NCBI GenBank assembly: GCA_050084985.1
Contig: JBITNC010000002.1
Coordinates: 4,340,001 to 4,404,000, forward strand
Direction of reading: 5' to 3'
Source of the DNA: Nageia nagi
Lineage: Eukaryota > Pinophyta
Length of the DNA: 64,000 nucleotides
Part shown: one piece after another, positions 1-11,346 of the stretch
How positions within the stretch are numbered: the stretch's first letter is position 1
Layout: the number at the start of each line of letters is the position of its first letter
Notes under the pieces: model-generated
The model's input: only the letters and a program-made list of their open reading frames with translations
Database searches by the model: none
Told to the model about the DNA's origin: nothing
Position numbers and translations under genes: made by a program

Positions 1-2109
1 CCCTTCTTGTTTATAAGGTACAATATTCATGACATTCTACATCTCTCTCAATAATTCCATCAAAATAACAATAACCATCTATGAGGCTACTACACTTGAT
101 ATACATTTGGAGAAGGATGTTGCATATATTATTAAATATAGTCTAAAACTAGTCAATTACATTTTTGAAAATACTTGAGAAGCTCCAAACAATTACTAAT
201 GTAGTCCATGTAATTGTGTTGTAGTGGTTATTTGAGAACATTTGAGAGACTCTAAGTAATATTGTTTATGGATTTATCTTTTTTAAAAATACATAGGTGG
301 AAGGAAGCCTTCAGTTAGTGCATTGGGGGGGGGGGGGATTCTCTTAATAGAAAGCATTCAAAACATGTGCATGCACATGCTTATTAAAAAACCCCCTATT
401 TTTAAAATTTACCAACTCCCATTTTAATTCTCATGGTAAACTCCTATATAATAAATAATACCCCTTTTAAAAAACTCACTATTTTACAAAAGAAAAGAAT
501 TTGAATCGATTTTTAATACATCTTACTCATTTTACCATTTCATCAATGTATAATATTTTCTTCAAAAGTAAAAAAGTTGACTTGGAAATGGGCCTTAGAG
601 ACTAGGGATCCACCTCTACTACATAGTTAATATTATATTTGCACTCTTTATCTAAGCTTAATACAATCTCTTCTTAACCAACCACAACTACATGTACTCT
701 TCTTTAGCTAGATATTATGAAGATTTGTAAGCTTTGGAACATATATCAATCATATCTTAGATGAAGAAAACCCTATCCATATTGATAGTAGACATCCTTC
801 CTTGGTTGACCATTTAAATTCATTCAATATATTTAAATTGATTTAATTTTGTAAAAAGATAAATAAACAAATTAACTTAATATATAGGAATAAATTCAAT
901 AATAAAATAATATAATAATATTTTAATTATTTAATAATATTAAAATTGAAGAGCAATAAAATAATATTATCATATAGGAAGACTTTGGGTATGCCAAGTA
1001 GATAAAATGTCATCCAACCCCTATTTTACCACCCATCTTGAAAACCCCTTCCCCTTGGTAACCCCTTCCCTCTTGGTAACCCCCACCCCTGATAACCCCC
1101 CATCATTGCTAACCCCCCCTATTAACCTGCCTACTTCGTAAAAACCCTTACCCCCCTCCCCTTATAAAATATGTACCGATATATCGATACTTAATATTAA
1201 TATAAAAATACCCCCTCACTCACTTGTTATTTACCATTTCCTACTAATAGACCCCCTCCATGAGTTACTGCTATCTACAATTTATCTCATGGTGGTGGCC
1301 TTTAACTTAATAATGGTTGGTATTTATGCATTTCTTTATGCAATAATGTTATAACTATGCAATTATATAATCTACTTATTATGGTTTAATCTTGTTCGCT
1401 TGTTACAAGTTGATGAAGATATTGTAGATGGTGTTGGAGGATAACAATATTCTTCTAGGGTAGTAGGAAAGATGATATATCATTGTATTTATGGAAATTA
1501 GAGAAGATATTTGCAATATAATAAGTGGGGGATTCTAAATATTAATAAACATAGGAGAGAATGTCATTATTTACTAGCAATAGAGGAAAGAAAAAGGGGT
1601 AGGTCTTCAACAAAACCCTCTCAAACATCTAAGTATGATAGATAAAAATATAATAGGAGAAAATAGAAAAATCAACATGTACTTTAAGGTTAGTATAATG
1701 TTAAACGTCAAAGATTGGTAAATAGATTATGTACCAAAGAAAATATGCTAGCAGAAGAACAACTATTCTCCGCAATAAAGGAGGAAATTGTGAGAAAAAT
1801 GCAAGAATATGAATCGAAAGAAAACAAAAAGAAACATTAGAGAGAACATCTAATTGAGGAAGACACAAAGGTACTACATTATTTTAAATAATTATTCAAC
1901 TTGAGTTATACCCTAACGATTATTCATAGTCATATTTTGTAGTTATTTTCATATTTAGTGCACATTGAGCTATCTTATCCATATGGAGGGTGCACCTGCT
2001 AAGCATTTTCTAGCAAAACTAAACTAGGAGGAAACAAACATAGGTGTAAAAAAAACATAGGTGTCAAAGATATATGGCCCACAAATGAGGTAGTTGATAC
2101 ATTTATCCA
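1..2109. other. AT-rich intergenic DNA, no gene recognised
   Basis: No reading frame of useful length or recognisable protein motif was found. The stretch contains a run of about 13 G near 326-338 and a cytosine-rich tract at about 1010-1165 (listed separately). The segment around 1430-1900 is purine-rich and looks faintly coding, but every frame is broken and nothing is recognisable in it. Confidence 0.6.
1011..1165. repeat. C-rich imperfect minisatellite (G-rich on minus strand)
   Basis: About eight irregular units of 15-18 bp built on TGGTAACCCCTTCCC-like sequence, each with a run of three to seven C. The minus strand therefore carries many closely spaced G runs. It lies in AT-rich DNA with no coding signal. 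Boundaries are approximate. Confidence 0.6.
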
Positions 2110-3330
2110 ACTTATTATGAGAATATTTTATTTTATATTATTAATTCTCAGTGATCCTATTATTATCGAAATTGATAATATCATTTTATGTGGACCTCCA
2201 TTATAAACCTCCCATGCAGACACCTATTGAATTGAGCTCACATGAACCTATGCATACTTCATTTGATAACCAACTCATCACATAGGGGGTGAGCATGTCA
2301 TTATTAATTATTTTTCTCTTTCTCAATAATGTTTTTTTTTTTAAATTGATATTGTTATTTTATTTGATACTTTATTTTAATGCTCACATGTAGAAAACTA
2401 TTAACTCAAGCTCTCATAAAACAATGTATATAGAATTTGGTGAGCTAGTCATCATATAAGAAGTGAGCATGGGATTCTCAATTATGTTGTTCTTTCTCAA
2501 TAATGTTACTTTGTATCAAAATTGATAATGCTTTTTTATTTTATACTCCATTTCAATGCCCCCATACAGACACCTATTGAAACAAATAAATGTGAACCAA
2601 TGCACACAATAGTCAACAAGGTAGTCATCACACATGAGGTAAGCATGTGATTCTCAATTATTTTTATCTTTATTAAAAATATTGCTTTCTATTGAAATTG
2701 ATAATTTTATTTTATTTGATACTTTATTTTAATGCTCCCATGCATATACTTGTTGAATCAAATAAATATGAATCAATGCACACAATGATTGATGAGGCAA
2801 TCATCACACATGAGGTGAGCATGTGATTCTCAACTATGTTTTTTTTATTATTATCAATAATGGTACTTTTTATCAAAATTAATAATGTTATTTTATTTAA
2901 TGCTCTATTTTAATGCTTCCATGTAGATACTTGCTGACACAAAATCATGAAGCAATGCACACAACAATAAACAAAGTAGTCATCACACAAGAGGTGAGCA
3001 TGTGATTCTTAATTATGTTGTTCTTTCTCAATAATATTTCTTTCTATCGAAATTAATAATATTATTTTATTTGATACTCCATTTGAATTTTCCCATGTAG
3101 AAACCTATTGACATAAAAAATATGAACCAATGTACACAACACTTGATACCATAGTCATCATACAGATACCTATTATCTCAAACAAACATGAGGTAGTCAT
3201 CACATAGAAGGTGAGCATGTGATTCTCAGTTATATTACTCTTTCTAAATAATTCTACTTTTTTAAAAATTAATAATATTATTCTATTTAATGGATCATTT
3301 TATTGCTCCCATGCAAGCCCAGGGTGGATA
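2110..3330. repeat. tandem array, ~176 bp unit, about six diverged copies
   Basis: The landmark GTGAGCATG (one copy GTAAGCATG) recurs at 2289, 2463, 2639, 2815, 2994 and 3211, giving spacings of 174, 176, 176, 179 and 217. Each unit also contains a run like GTGATTCTCAATTATG, an ATTTGATACT-rich stretch, and CCAATGCACACAA before the next landmark. Copies differ by many substitutions, so the array is old. The last unit is about 40 bp longer. No ORF spans it. Short tandem arrays like this are known in 3' regions of Tat-lineage gypsy elements, but no flanking element was identified here. Confidence 0.8.
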
Positions 3331-3815
3331 TCTCCTCCTTAACAAAATTACCAAAACTAGTATGTAAACACCATAAATCATATTCTTACTTTACAATGGT
3401 ATTTTATAGGCTATTATGACACTTATCTAATCATATCATGATATGTTGTACTAACATGTGATGTAGCATTTCTTTCAAGTTAGATCGATGATATTTTTAT
3501 ACTTAGATAATTTTAACATTAGATCCTAATCATCCAGATAATTTGCTAATTGTCCAAATGATCTTGCAGACTCACAATCATCTGAATGATCATGATTATC
3601 TTGTATATAAATAAGTGACATAGGATCCATTTTCAAGGATTGAAAATTCATTTTTATAAGCATGTTTTTTAATTTTGATCATTCTAAATGCAAAATTCGA
3701 CTTGTAACATCATTCTTGAAGGACTATTGCTTGGGGTTACATCATTGTGCTTTAATATCAAACATCATTCACACCTCAAGAGCTCCTCCTTCATGATGGA
3801 TTGAGGTATTATTTG
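3331..3815. other. intergenic flank of copia-1, with left TSD
   Basis: Unrecognised AT-rich sequence ending in ATTTG at 3811-3815, the left target-site duplication of copia-1. The region around 3500-3600 has a few short repeats of an ATCATCTGAATGATC-like motif, but no gene. Confidence 0.6.
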
Positions 3816-4304
3816 TGTTAGAATTTGTAATGAAATATTGTGAATATCTAAACTCCTTGTAAATTCAATTAATCACTTAAAGGATATTTAGATACCTTAA
3901 GGGATTAATTGAATTCTTTATTATGTAAACTTTGACCTTACCATGTGGTTAGTTGGTAGGTTAAAGTTAGGTAATATATTTATTGTAACCCTAACCTTAC
4001 CCTTGGGTTAAAGGGAGGTTAGGGAGGTGCTCTCATGCTATAAATAGAGGGCTTCTCCTCTTGTAATATAACTTAGATTTTGAGTAAGATTACTCTACTA
4101 GTTTGTGTAGGAGAGAAAGGAATTGTAGTAAGAGGGTGCATAGTTTGAGAATTGAGATCTAGTTGTGGATGTCCTCCTAAGGAGGGAGGAACCACTTATA
4201 TTGGTGTTATCTTGTGTGAATGGTGTTATTAGCTTGTAGATGTTGAATGATTAAGTTTCCTATAGTCTTGGACCTTAAGGATTAGTGTAGAACTAATTCC
4301 ATCA
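3816..4304 (+). repeat. copia-1 5' LTR
   Basis: 489 bp, TG...CA ends, nearly identical to 11927-12415. The promoter is inside it: TATAAATA at 4039-4046, preceded by the inverted repeat CCCTAACC (3989-3996) / GGTTAGGG (4017-4024). Confidence 0.97.
4039..4046 (+). promoter_or_regulatory. TATA box of copia-1 LTR promoter
   Basis: TATAAATA within the 5' LTR. The same octamer occurs at the matching place in the 3' LTR and in both LTRs of copia-2 (near 42261), so it is conserved across the family. Transcription should start some 25-35 bp downstream, defining U3/R. Confidence 0.75.
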
Positions 4305-4306
4305 AT

Positions 4307-4318
4307 TGGTATCAGAGC
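4307..4318 (+). other. primer binding site, tRNA-iMet type
   Basis: TGGTATCAGAGC starts two bases after the end of the 5' LTR. It is the complement of the 3' end of plant initiator tRNA-Met, the usual primer for minus-strand synthesis in plant copia elements. Confidence 0.93.
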
Positions 4319-4912
4319 TTGGTGTGGAAGCTCCTTCAACATTCTTTGAAACTTCTTCAATTTGGAGGTCTCCATTTCTCATCTTCTTACATTGTTGAGG
4401 TAAAACATAATAGAAGGTATACATTTTTTACCTTCTTGGTTAATTATTGAATAATTGTATTTTACTACTAACATATTGTGTGCTATATGTTGACTATTGT
4501 TGAGCTAAATATGATTAACAATTTTTGATACTAACCTCTTTTGTGAATAGTTTTTTTTTGCAAATTGCTTATTTGCTCATTATTTAAGAGGATAGTATAC
4601 AAAAATTAAGTTGAGGAATTTTTTTCTATCTTATGGAGAAGATAATTTTTTTTAAACCTTTTTGTTAATAAAAATGGGTAATTTCTTTTGTGAGAGGGAG
4701 AAATTTCAATTTTTTTATTTTATTTGCAACTTTATATATATTTATATATATAAACATTTTTAAAAGGAGGAATACAATATTAAAATTAGTATTGGTTTGA
4801 TCATTGTTGGTTTAATTTAAAAAAAAAAAAAATCTGTAAACAAATCATTATTGAGATTTTTTTTTTGCTGGGTGAATTTTGTTACAAACTGTGAATTCAT
4901 TCTAGCTTCAAC

Positions 4913-5162
4913 ATGATCAGCTGTGCTTGGGAGAACAGTATTAACAATTTTTTTAGAGAAGCGGCTATTTTTTTTATTTTGTTTGGCATCAAAATTCTAT
5001 CGCGCCTCCTTGTGGCCGCACGTTGCACTCAAAACACACCGTTGTCTCGCTACGTTGCGACCCTCATCACTCCCTTTCTCAGCTATCGCCTCCCTCTATC
5101 TCTCACTGAAAGCCCCCCCCCCCGTGGCTGCGCCTCCCGATGCCTCCGCGCGCCTAGGCTGC
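4913..5162. other. GC-rich leader segment next to the captured fragment
   Basis: A sharply GC-rich, CpG-containing patch inside AT-rich leader DNA, including a run of ten C near 5117. It has a short open frame on the plus strand without recognisable motifs. It probably belongs to the same captured host segment as the DUF2828 fragment (for example intron or rearranged exon), but this cannot be shown from the sequence. Confidence 0.4.
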
Positions 5163-5712
5163 CCTTACCGGACCTGAGAGCCTCCACATCCCTGCCCAGC
5201 AAATTGGCAAAATGTTATGCAATTTGATCGTGCAATGCTCTATAATGGAAATCTTCAGAGTACTTTTTTAGGGCTTTTCTTACAGCTTCCAACCACTTTC
5301 ATTTTCTTAGATCTTTGGCTTTTGCTTTATCCTGCTCTCCTTTTACCAAATCAGCTGTGATTCTCTCTTCTCTGGGCTTGAGAATGTCAAGCTTTTTGGC
5401 TTCTCTCGCAGTAGCGCCCTTCCTGGCGAAATAGTCTTTTGTTGGTGATCATCTAGATTTCCTCTTTTTAGACTTTGCGAGCTTGATCTTGTGCTTGTGA
5501 GCCTTTCTGTCGGCCTTTCTCTTCTCTGTGGCTATGGTCCCTTCTAGCAGGCGGTGGAGGATTTTGAGGAGATCTTTACGATATCTGAATTCCGCGAAGG
5601 CTCCCACATTGGCAGCGAGGGTTTTGGGATGCGTAGAAAACATCCAGCAGGTGACGGTGTAGAATCCTTCATGATCGAACTTACCACTTCCTCGACCCCT
5701 CTCTTCATTAAA
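5163..5712 (-). pseudogene. captured DUF2828 (UCP015417 vWA-type) host gene fragment, antisense in copia-1
   Basis: On the minus strand one reading frame runs about 180 codons with three internal stops (TGA 5451-5449, TGA 5301-5299, TAA 5217-5215). It holds GFYTVTCWMFSTHPKTLAAN, then AFAEFRYRKDLLKILHRLLE, a Lys/Arg-rich stretch, and KKYSEDFHYRALHDQIA followed after a stop by HFANLLGRDVEALRSGK. These match, in order, the conserved blocks of plant DUF2828 proteins (HPKTLA..., FGY.KDLPEILYRLLEG, basic linker, Y..D..YR.LHD.I...FA..L..D...L.SG). The family's function is unknown; its members are cytosolic/nuclear vWA-type proteins. The frame is preserved across the stops, so it decays mainly by substitution. 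Homology ends near 5163 and near 5712. It lies opposite to the element's own transcription, as expected for passenger DNA. Confidence 0.82.
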
Positions 5713-7255
5713 ACAAAAAAAAAGTAACAAACTTTTCAACAACTTCTTGTTGGATAAGAGATAATGCATTAATTTTTGAGTTGGAAATTTTTTTTATTCT
5801 TTGCAAAGTCTCTCTAATGCTTTAATTTTTTGGTATGAAGCATTAATTATTTGAAGTCAAACCTTGTTGGGTAGAAGTTTTTTTTCCAAAAAAGAGGCTA
5901 ATTTAATTTTGTTGAGCATGATAGTCAATCCTCATAAAGTTTTGATAGGTAAACACCTTACCTCTTGCAAGATGTGATTATCCAAAAATTAAAGTCTCTT
6001 TTCTCCATAAGTTTTATGAGCATGATATTTTTCTTACCTAAAAGAAGAATTTTTTTTTTTGGAGCTACATGATCAAGTATTTCTAAAATTTTCTTTCTTT
6101 AAGTTCAAATTAAATGCTTAGAGTGCCTTTTTTAAGTAAGAAGGGGGAGAATTTAGTGCCTTTTTTGAAGTCATTAAATGTCAATTTTGTTAATGCTTAA
6201 CTTATGCATTTTTTTTAATTCTCTAAATGCTTAAACTAATGCTAAAGTAGGACTTAAGCATTGTCTATGAATTCATGATTTATGCCAAGTATGAATGGAC
6301 TTATTCATTAAATGTTAAGTTATGAATAAACCCTAGGCATTCTTTGCTAAGTGATTTATGGCATTTCTTTTTACTAGTCATGAGTAGGACTTAGAACATT
6401 TAAAAATGAATTCATGCTAAGTATAGAACTTATGCAATTTTTTTAAAAATTAATGAATGGATTAATGCTAAGTAGGACTTAGCCTTTTTAAATTCATTAA
6501 AGTGTTGAATGAATTTATGAACTTGAGCAAGTATGCAAAATGTAAAAATGTCCTTTAGGGGTTAGTACAAAACCCATTGGACTCTTATATTTCAAGTTCT
6601 TGTGGATGATGTATTTTTAATACTTTACTTTATATTTTTGCATAATTTCTTTATACTTGCAAAACGCAAAATATTGAAAGTAACCCCTAAAATGAACACA
6701 TCCGCACGTACTTTTCCACAACATGACTTGTTTGGGGAGCCACGAGGGGAGGACAGGGTAGACTGGAGCCTTTTTAGTTCGAAGAACCAAGTGGTGGTAA
6801 ATCCGTCTTAATTACCCCTAAGACCTCTGTTGGATTGGAAATAACTCTATTAGGTGGACAGGCATGTGTGTAGTGATACCACATGTCCGCACGTCCATTC
6901 AGGGATTATCCTGATAACCTAGGAGGAAAACTTGAAAACCTTAAACAAGATAATTAAAATGGCCGATCCAACATACGTCAGATCCTTGGAAAATAGTTGG
7001 TACTTCTCCTTGAGAGAGTATATTACTGACCAAGGTGAACTGGTTGAGGATTGGTAGTACTTGGGCTCCACTTTGTGGGCATCCAGGTGAAGGCTTAATT
7101 CTATACAAGAAAACAACCTCAACTTTATCCTTCTACGGATCTTGGTTTATAAGTTTGCACATGTGGGACATGTTTACTTATCAATGTTTGATTTGTATAG
7201 ATGGTAAATTGTAGAAATTTATTCATTCTTCTTGCTTATTTACTTTTATGTAGCA

Positions 7256-10200
7256 ATGGTTGAAACCTTCATACCCAAGCATATACTCGATGGTTCCAAC
7301 TTTGGCATATGGGAACCTCGTATGAAAGCTGAGTTACAAGCAAGGAAGCTGTGGCAGATAGTTAATGAAGACTTAGTCGCTCCTACAGATGAGAAGGCTC
7401 TTGAAATATACAACTCAAAGAATGAGTTAGCAACTTCAATGATTTATCGTGCAGTTTCAAATGACGTACTTCTCATGATATCTTCTTCAACATCAGCAAA
7501 GGAAGCTTGGGATAGGCTGAAGAAAATTTACCTTGGGTCAAAATTTTCAAGGAGGTTCACTATTTTACAAAAGTTGTTGCAATATCGTCAAGGTGAAGAT
7601 GAAAGTGCTTCTATTTACTTGAATAAAATCATTGACCTCAGGACACAATTGATTGGCTGTGGGTGCAACTGGATCAATGATGAGTTCATGGTCTTCATCA
7701 TTATTCAAAGCCTTTCTACAAAGTTCAGTAACTTTGTCACGGTTATGGAAACTAGGCTCGATGATGAAGAAGATGTCATCTCTCTTGATAACCTTTCTAG
7801 ACTCCTTCTGAAGCATGAGGAAACTTTGAATAAAAAAATGTTGAACTTTTCTCCAAAGGATAATCACATTGCTCTAGGAGCAACCAAAACTCCTTTCAAG
7901 AAGAAGTTCAATCATTATAAATCCAAAGATAACAAATCCTCATCTACCTTCAGGAAGCATGAGAAAAAGGGCAACAATAATGGCAACTTCAAGCAAAGGA
8001 ATGACAAAGCTGGATCAAGCAATCCAAAACCTAAGGAAAAGTTTGATGGAAATTGTAACTTTTGTGGCATCTTTGGTCACAAAGAGTATGATTGTCGTAA
8101 AAAGAAATTTGCTAAAAAAGGAAAGGGAAATGCAAATGTGAAAAATTTCAATAATAAAAAGAAGAACAAGCATGCTGCTATTGTTGCCTACTACTCAGTG
8201 ACTCAAACTATTTCAAATGATTGGATTGTTGATTCAGGATGCACTAATCACATGTGTTATGAAAAGGATAAGTTTGAAAACTTTCATAAGTACAAGAAGG
8301 ATGCAGTTGTGATAGGTGATAATTCAGTCCTTGATGTTCAAGGAATAGGGAGTGTGAAGATTCATGGAAAGGTTCTTGATAATGTCTTTTATGTGCCTAA
8401 ACTAAGGATGAATCTTATCTCCGTAATTCAGATTACAAGGAAAGGATACTCATTTGAGTTTACCTCACACTCCTGGTGTGTTAAGAAAGGACTTGCCACC
8501 TTGATGAAAGGATCAGTAAAGGATGACCTTTATATTGTGGATCAAGTTCCTTCAAAGATGTGTCTTGCTGCAAATGTTTGTTCAAAGGGTAATCTTTGGC
8601 ATCAACGATTAGGGCACCTTAACCATAAGAGTATTCAAGATATGAAAAATCAAGAACTTGTGGAAGGTTTACCTAATATTTCACCCACAATTGGTCTCTA
8701 TGAAAGGTGCATTCTAGGAAAGATGAATAGGCAAAAGTTTGAAAAAGATAAGGCAACTCGGGCTACTCATCCTCTTCAGCTTGTGCATTCAGATTTGATG
8801 GGTCCGTTTCAGACTAAGTCTCTAGGGGGAGCTTCTTATGTTCTGACCTTCATTGATGACTTCAGCAGGATGACATTTGGTTATCTACTTGAGCACAAGG
8901 ATCAAACTTTTGACAGGTTTAAAGACTTCAAGGCTCTTATTGAAAATCAAACTGATTTTAAGATCAAGATGCTGAGATCTGATAATGGGGGTGAGTATAA
9001 TAGCAATGAGTTTAACGAATATTATGTTAAACATGGGATCAAGCGGCAATTCACAATCCCTTACACCCCTCAACAAAATGGAGTTGCTGAAAGAAAGAAT
9101 CGAACCATTATGGAAATGGCAAGGTGCATGTTGGGTAACCTTCCTAGTTTCTTATGGGGTGAAGCTGTTCACACTGCTATTCACACCCTAAATAGGTGTC
9201 CTACTAAAGCAGTTGAAGGTAAAACTTTTTATGAAGCATGGACAGGAAAGAAACCTAACATCTCACACTTTAGGGTCTTCGGTTGTGATGCATTTGCCTT
9301 CATTACCTCAGAGAAAAGAAAGAAGTTGGATAAAAGATCAGAAAAATGCATCTTTGTGGGGTATGATAATCAACATAGAGGTTACAGGCTCTACTCCTCA
9401 TCCCATAAAATAGTCTTTGTTTCTAGGGATGTCAAGTTCAATGAACTTCCTGAGGATACGACTTCTCATGCTGAGGTGTCTGATTCAGATGATTCTTCAC
9501 CTGCACCTAACTGGTTGGATGATAATGTAGGGAAGTCACCATAAGAGCAAAATTCTCCAGCTTAGAGAATTACAAGGAGTATGACCTTGAATAAATCTTT
9601 ATTTGCCAAAATTGATAATACGAATGAGCCATCAACCTTCAAAGAAGCTTCCAAGCAAGAGTGTTGGATGGAAGCTATGAAAGTTGAGTATGAGGTGCTC
9701 ATGAAAAATGAAACTTGGGATTTGGTTCCTTATCCCAATGAGAAAAATGTGATTAGAAATAAATGGATATACAAGGTCAAGTACAATTCTGATGGAGAAA
9801 TTGAAAAATACAAAGAAAAGTTAGTGGCCAAAGGATTTGCTCAGAAATATGGTATTGATTATGAGGAAACCTTTGCTCCTGTGGCCAAGATGCCTACTGT
9901 CAGGATAATCCTTGCTCTTTCTGGAGCTCAAGGATGGAAAGTTTTTCAACTTGATGACAAGAGTGCATTTCTCAATGGTGACTTGGATGTAGAAATCTAC
10001 ATGAATCAACCAGAAGGATTTATTCCAGAAGGTAAAGAGTCTTTTGTGTGCAAGCTAAAGAAGTCTTTGTATGGACTTAAGCAAGCACCCAGAGCATGGT
10101 GCAAGAAAATTTTAGGATTCTTTGCAGATATTAGTTTTTCCAAGTGCTTCTCTGACTCAAATCTCTATGTACTCAATCAAGGAAAAGACGTGGTATTAAT

Positions 10201-11174
10201 TCTCCTTTATGTGGATGATCTTCTCATAACTAGTAATAATATTGAAATCATCCAAGAGTGCATATCCAAACTGAAGGCAACATTTGAAATGATTGATCTA
10301 GGTCTATTGCATTACTATCTTGGGATGCAAGTATACCAACATAAAGATTGTACTTATCTTAATCAATCTAAGTATATATCAGACATCTTGCAAAAGTTTG
10401 GAATGGAGGAGTGTAGATATGCTGCAATACCTATTTCTCCTGGAATCATTGTATCTCTGAGCTCAGATTCTCAGTTGTCTGATGCTACAGCTTATAGGCA
10501 ATTAATCGGTAGTCTTCTGTATCTGACTATCTCTCGACCTGATATTGCCTTTGCAGTGAATCTGATGGCATGATTCATGCAAAAACCATATGTTGAGCAC
10601 CTCAATGCTGTTAAGCAAATCTTGAGGTATGTGGCAGGGATAAAGGATCTTGCTCTTAAGTATTCCAAAGTGCCCTCGATTGTTCTCTCTAGGTTCTCAG
10701 ATTCTGATTATGGGGGAGATAGAGATGACAGAAAATCAACCTCTACATATGTGTTCAGCATTGGTTTAGGTGCTATCTCTTGGGCTTCCAAGAAGCAACC
10801 TACTGTGACTCTTTCTACCATCGAAGCCGAATATCAAGCCATGTCTGCTGCCGCCCAGGAAGCTATTTGGTTGAGGCATCTTCTGAATGAAATTGGGTAT
10901 GAGAAAATATGGTCCATCTCTTATTTCTTCAGACAATCAATCAGCTATCTCTATGGCTAAGAATCCTGTGTTCCATCAGAGAACCAAACATGTGGAAATC
11001 CAAGCCCATTTTATCAGGGAGAAGGTTCTAGATGACATCATACACTTGGAGTATTGTCCATCTACTGTAAACTCCACTGATTTATTCACCAAGCCCCTTC
11101 CTGAAGCTCAGTTCAGCAAGCTTAGGGATTCTCTCAGGTTGGTGAAGTTGCCCTCAAGGGGGAGTGAAGTTTGA
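7256..11174 (+). pseudogene. copia-1 gag-pol polyprotein, broken
   Basis: Encodes, in order: UBN2-type gag; a CCHC knuckle (CNFCGIFGHKEYDC); aspartic protease (DWIVDSGCTNHMC); GAG-pre-integrase (LWHQRLGHLNHKS); integrase core (HSDLMGPF, RSDNGGEYNS, PYTPQQNGVAERKNR); RVT_2 reverse transcriptase (KWIYKV, YVDDLLIT); and RNase H (SDSDYGGDRDD). The ATG at 7256 (MVETF) was chosen because it is shared with copia-2; an upstream in-frame ATG at 7232 sits before the putative acceptor. Disabling lesions: TAA 9542-9544 and TAG 9563-9565 (linker before RT), TGA 10571-10573 (before RNase H), and a one-base insertion near 10900-10912 that shifts the frame before the final stop at 11172. Compared with copia-2, the stops replace CAA, CAG and CGA. 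The protein would otherwise be about 1,305 residues, normal for copia. Confidence 0.95.
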
Positions 11175-11247
11175 ACTTTTGTTAGTGATGACAACTTCAC
11201 CTCTAAGAGGCCCTTTTTTTTGTTGTTATATAGTGTTGATTATGATA

Positions 11248-11346
11248 TACCTCCGTGGTAAGTTTGCTCTGTGTGAGGAACTTCTTGTACATTTTATACC
11301 TCTGTGGTAAGTTTGCTCTGCGTGAGAAACTTGTTGTACAATTTTT
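11248..11346 (+). repeat. two-copy ~49 bp tandem hairpin repeat in copia-1 3' untranslated region
   Basis: Two adjacent units of TACCTCCGTGGTAAGTTTG... beginning at 11248 and 11297. Each contains AAGTTT ... AAACTT arms (copy 1 has a mismatch, GGAACTT) around a 12-base loop, followed by the palindrome TGTACA or a close form. Copia-2 has five copies in the same place. Confidence 0.85.

Larger units (their letters stand above)
4400..7253 (+). other. copia-1 long leader, possible intron
   Basis: About 2.95 kb separates the LTR from the gag start, far longer than a usual copia leader. The sequence GAG|GTAAAA at 4397-4405 looks like a 5' splice donor. A pyrimidine/T-rich run ending TTTTATGTAG at 7253 looks like an acceptor two bases before the gag ATG. 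The same arrangement is conserved in copia-2 (42640 and 45542). The last ~500 bp (6690-7200) are strongly similar between the two copies, while the 5' and central leader is not. The centre holds the captured DUF2828 fragment. Splicing is inferred only from sequence; no transcript evidence is available. Confidence 0.45.

Noticed and set aside
2110-3330. CRISPR-like array
   Set aside because: Unit length of 176 bp, diverged units and no short identical repeats separated by unique spacers. This is a plant satellite-like array.
5449-5769. A 106-codon minus-strand frame as an independent host gene
   Set aside because: It is inside a transposon leader between primer site and gag, with DUF2828 homology continuing past the stop in the same frame. 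It is a fragment.
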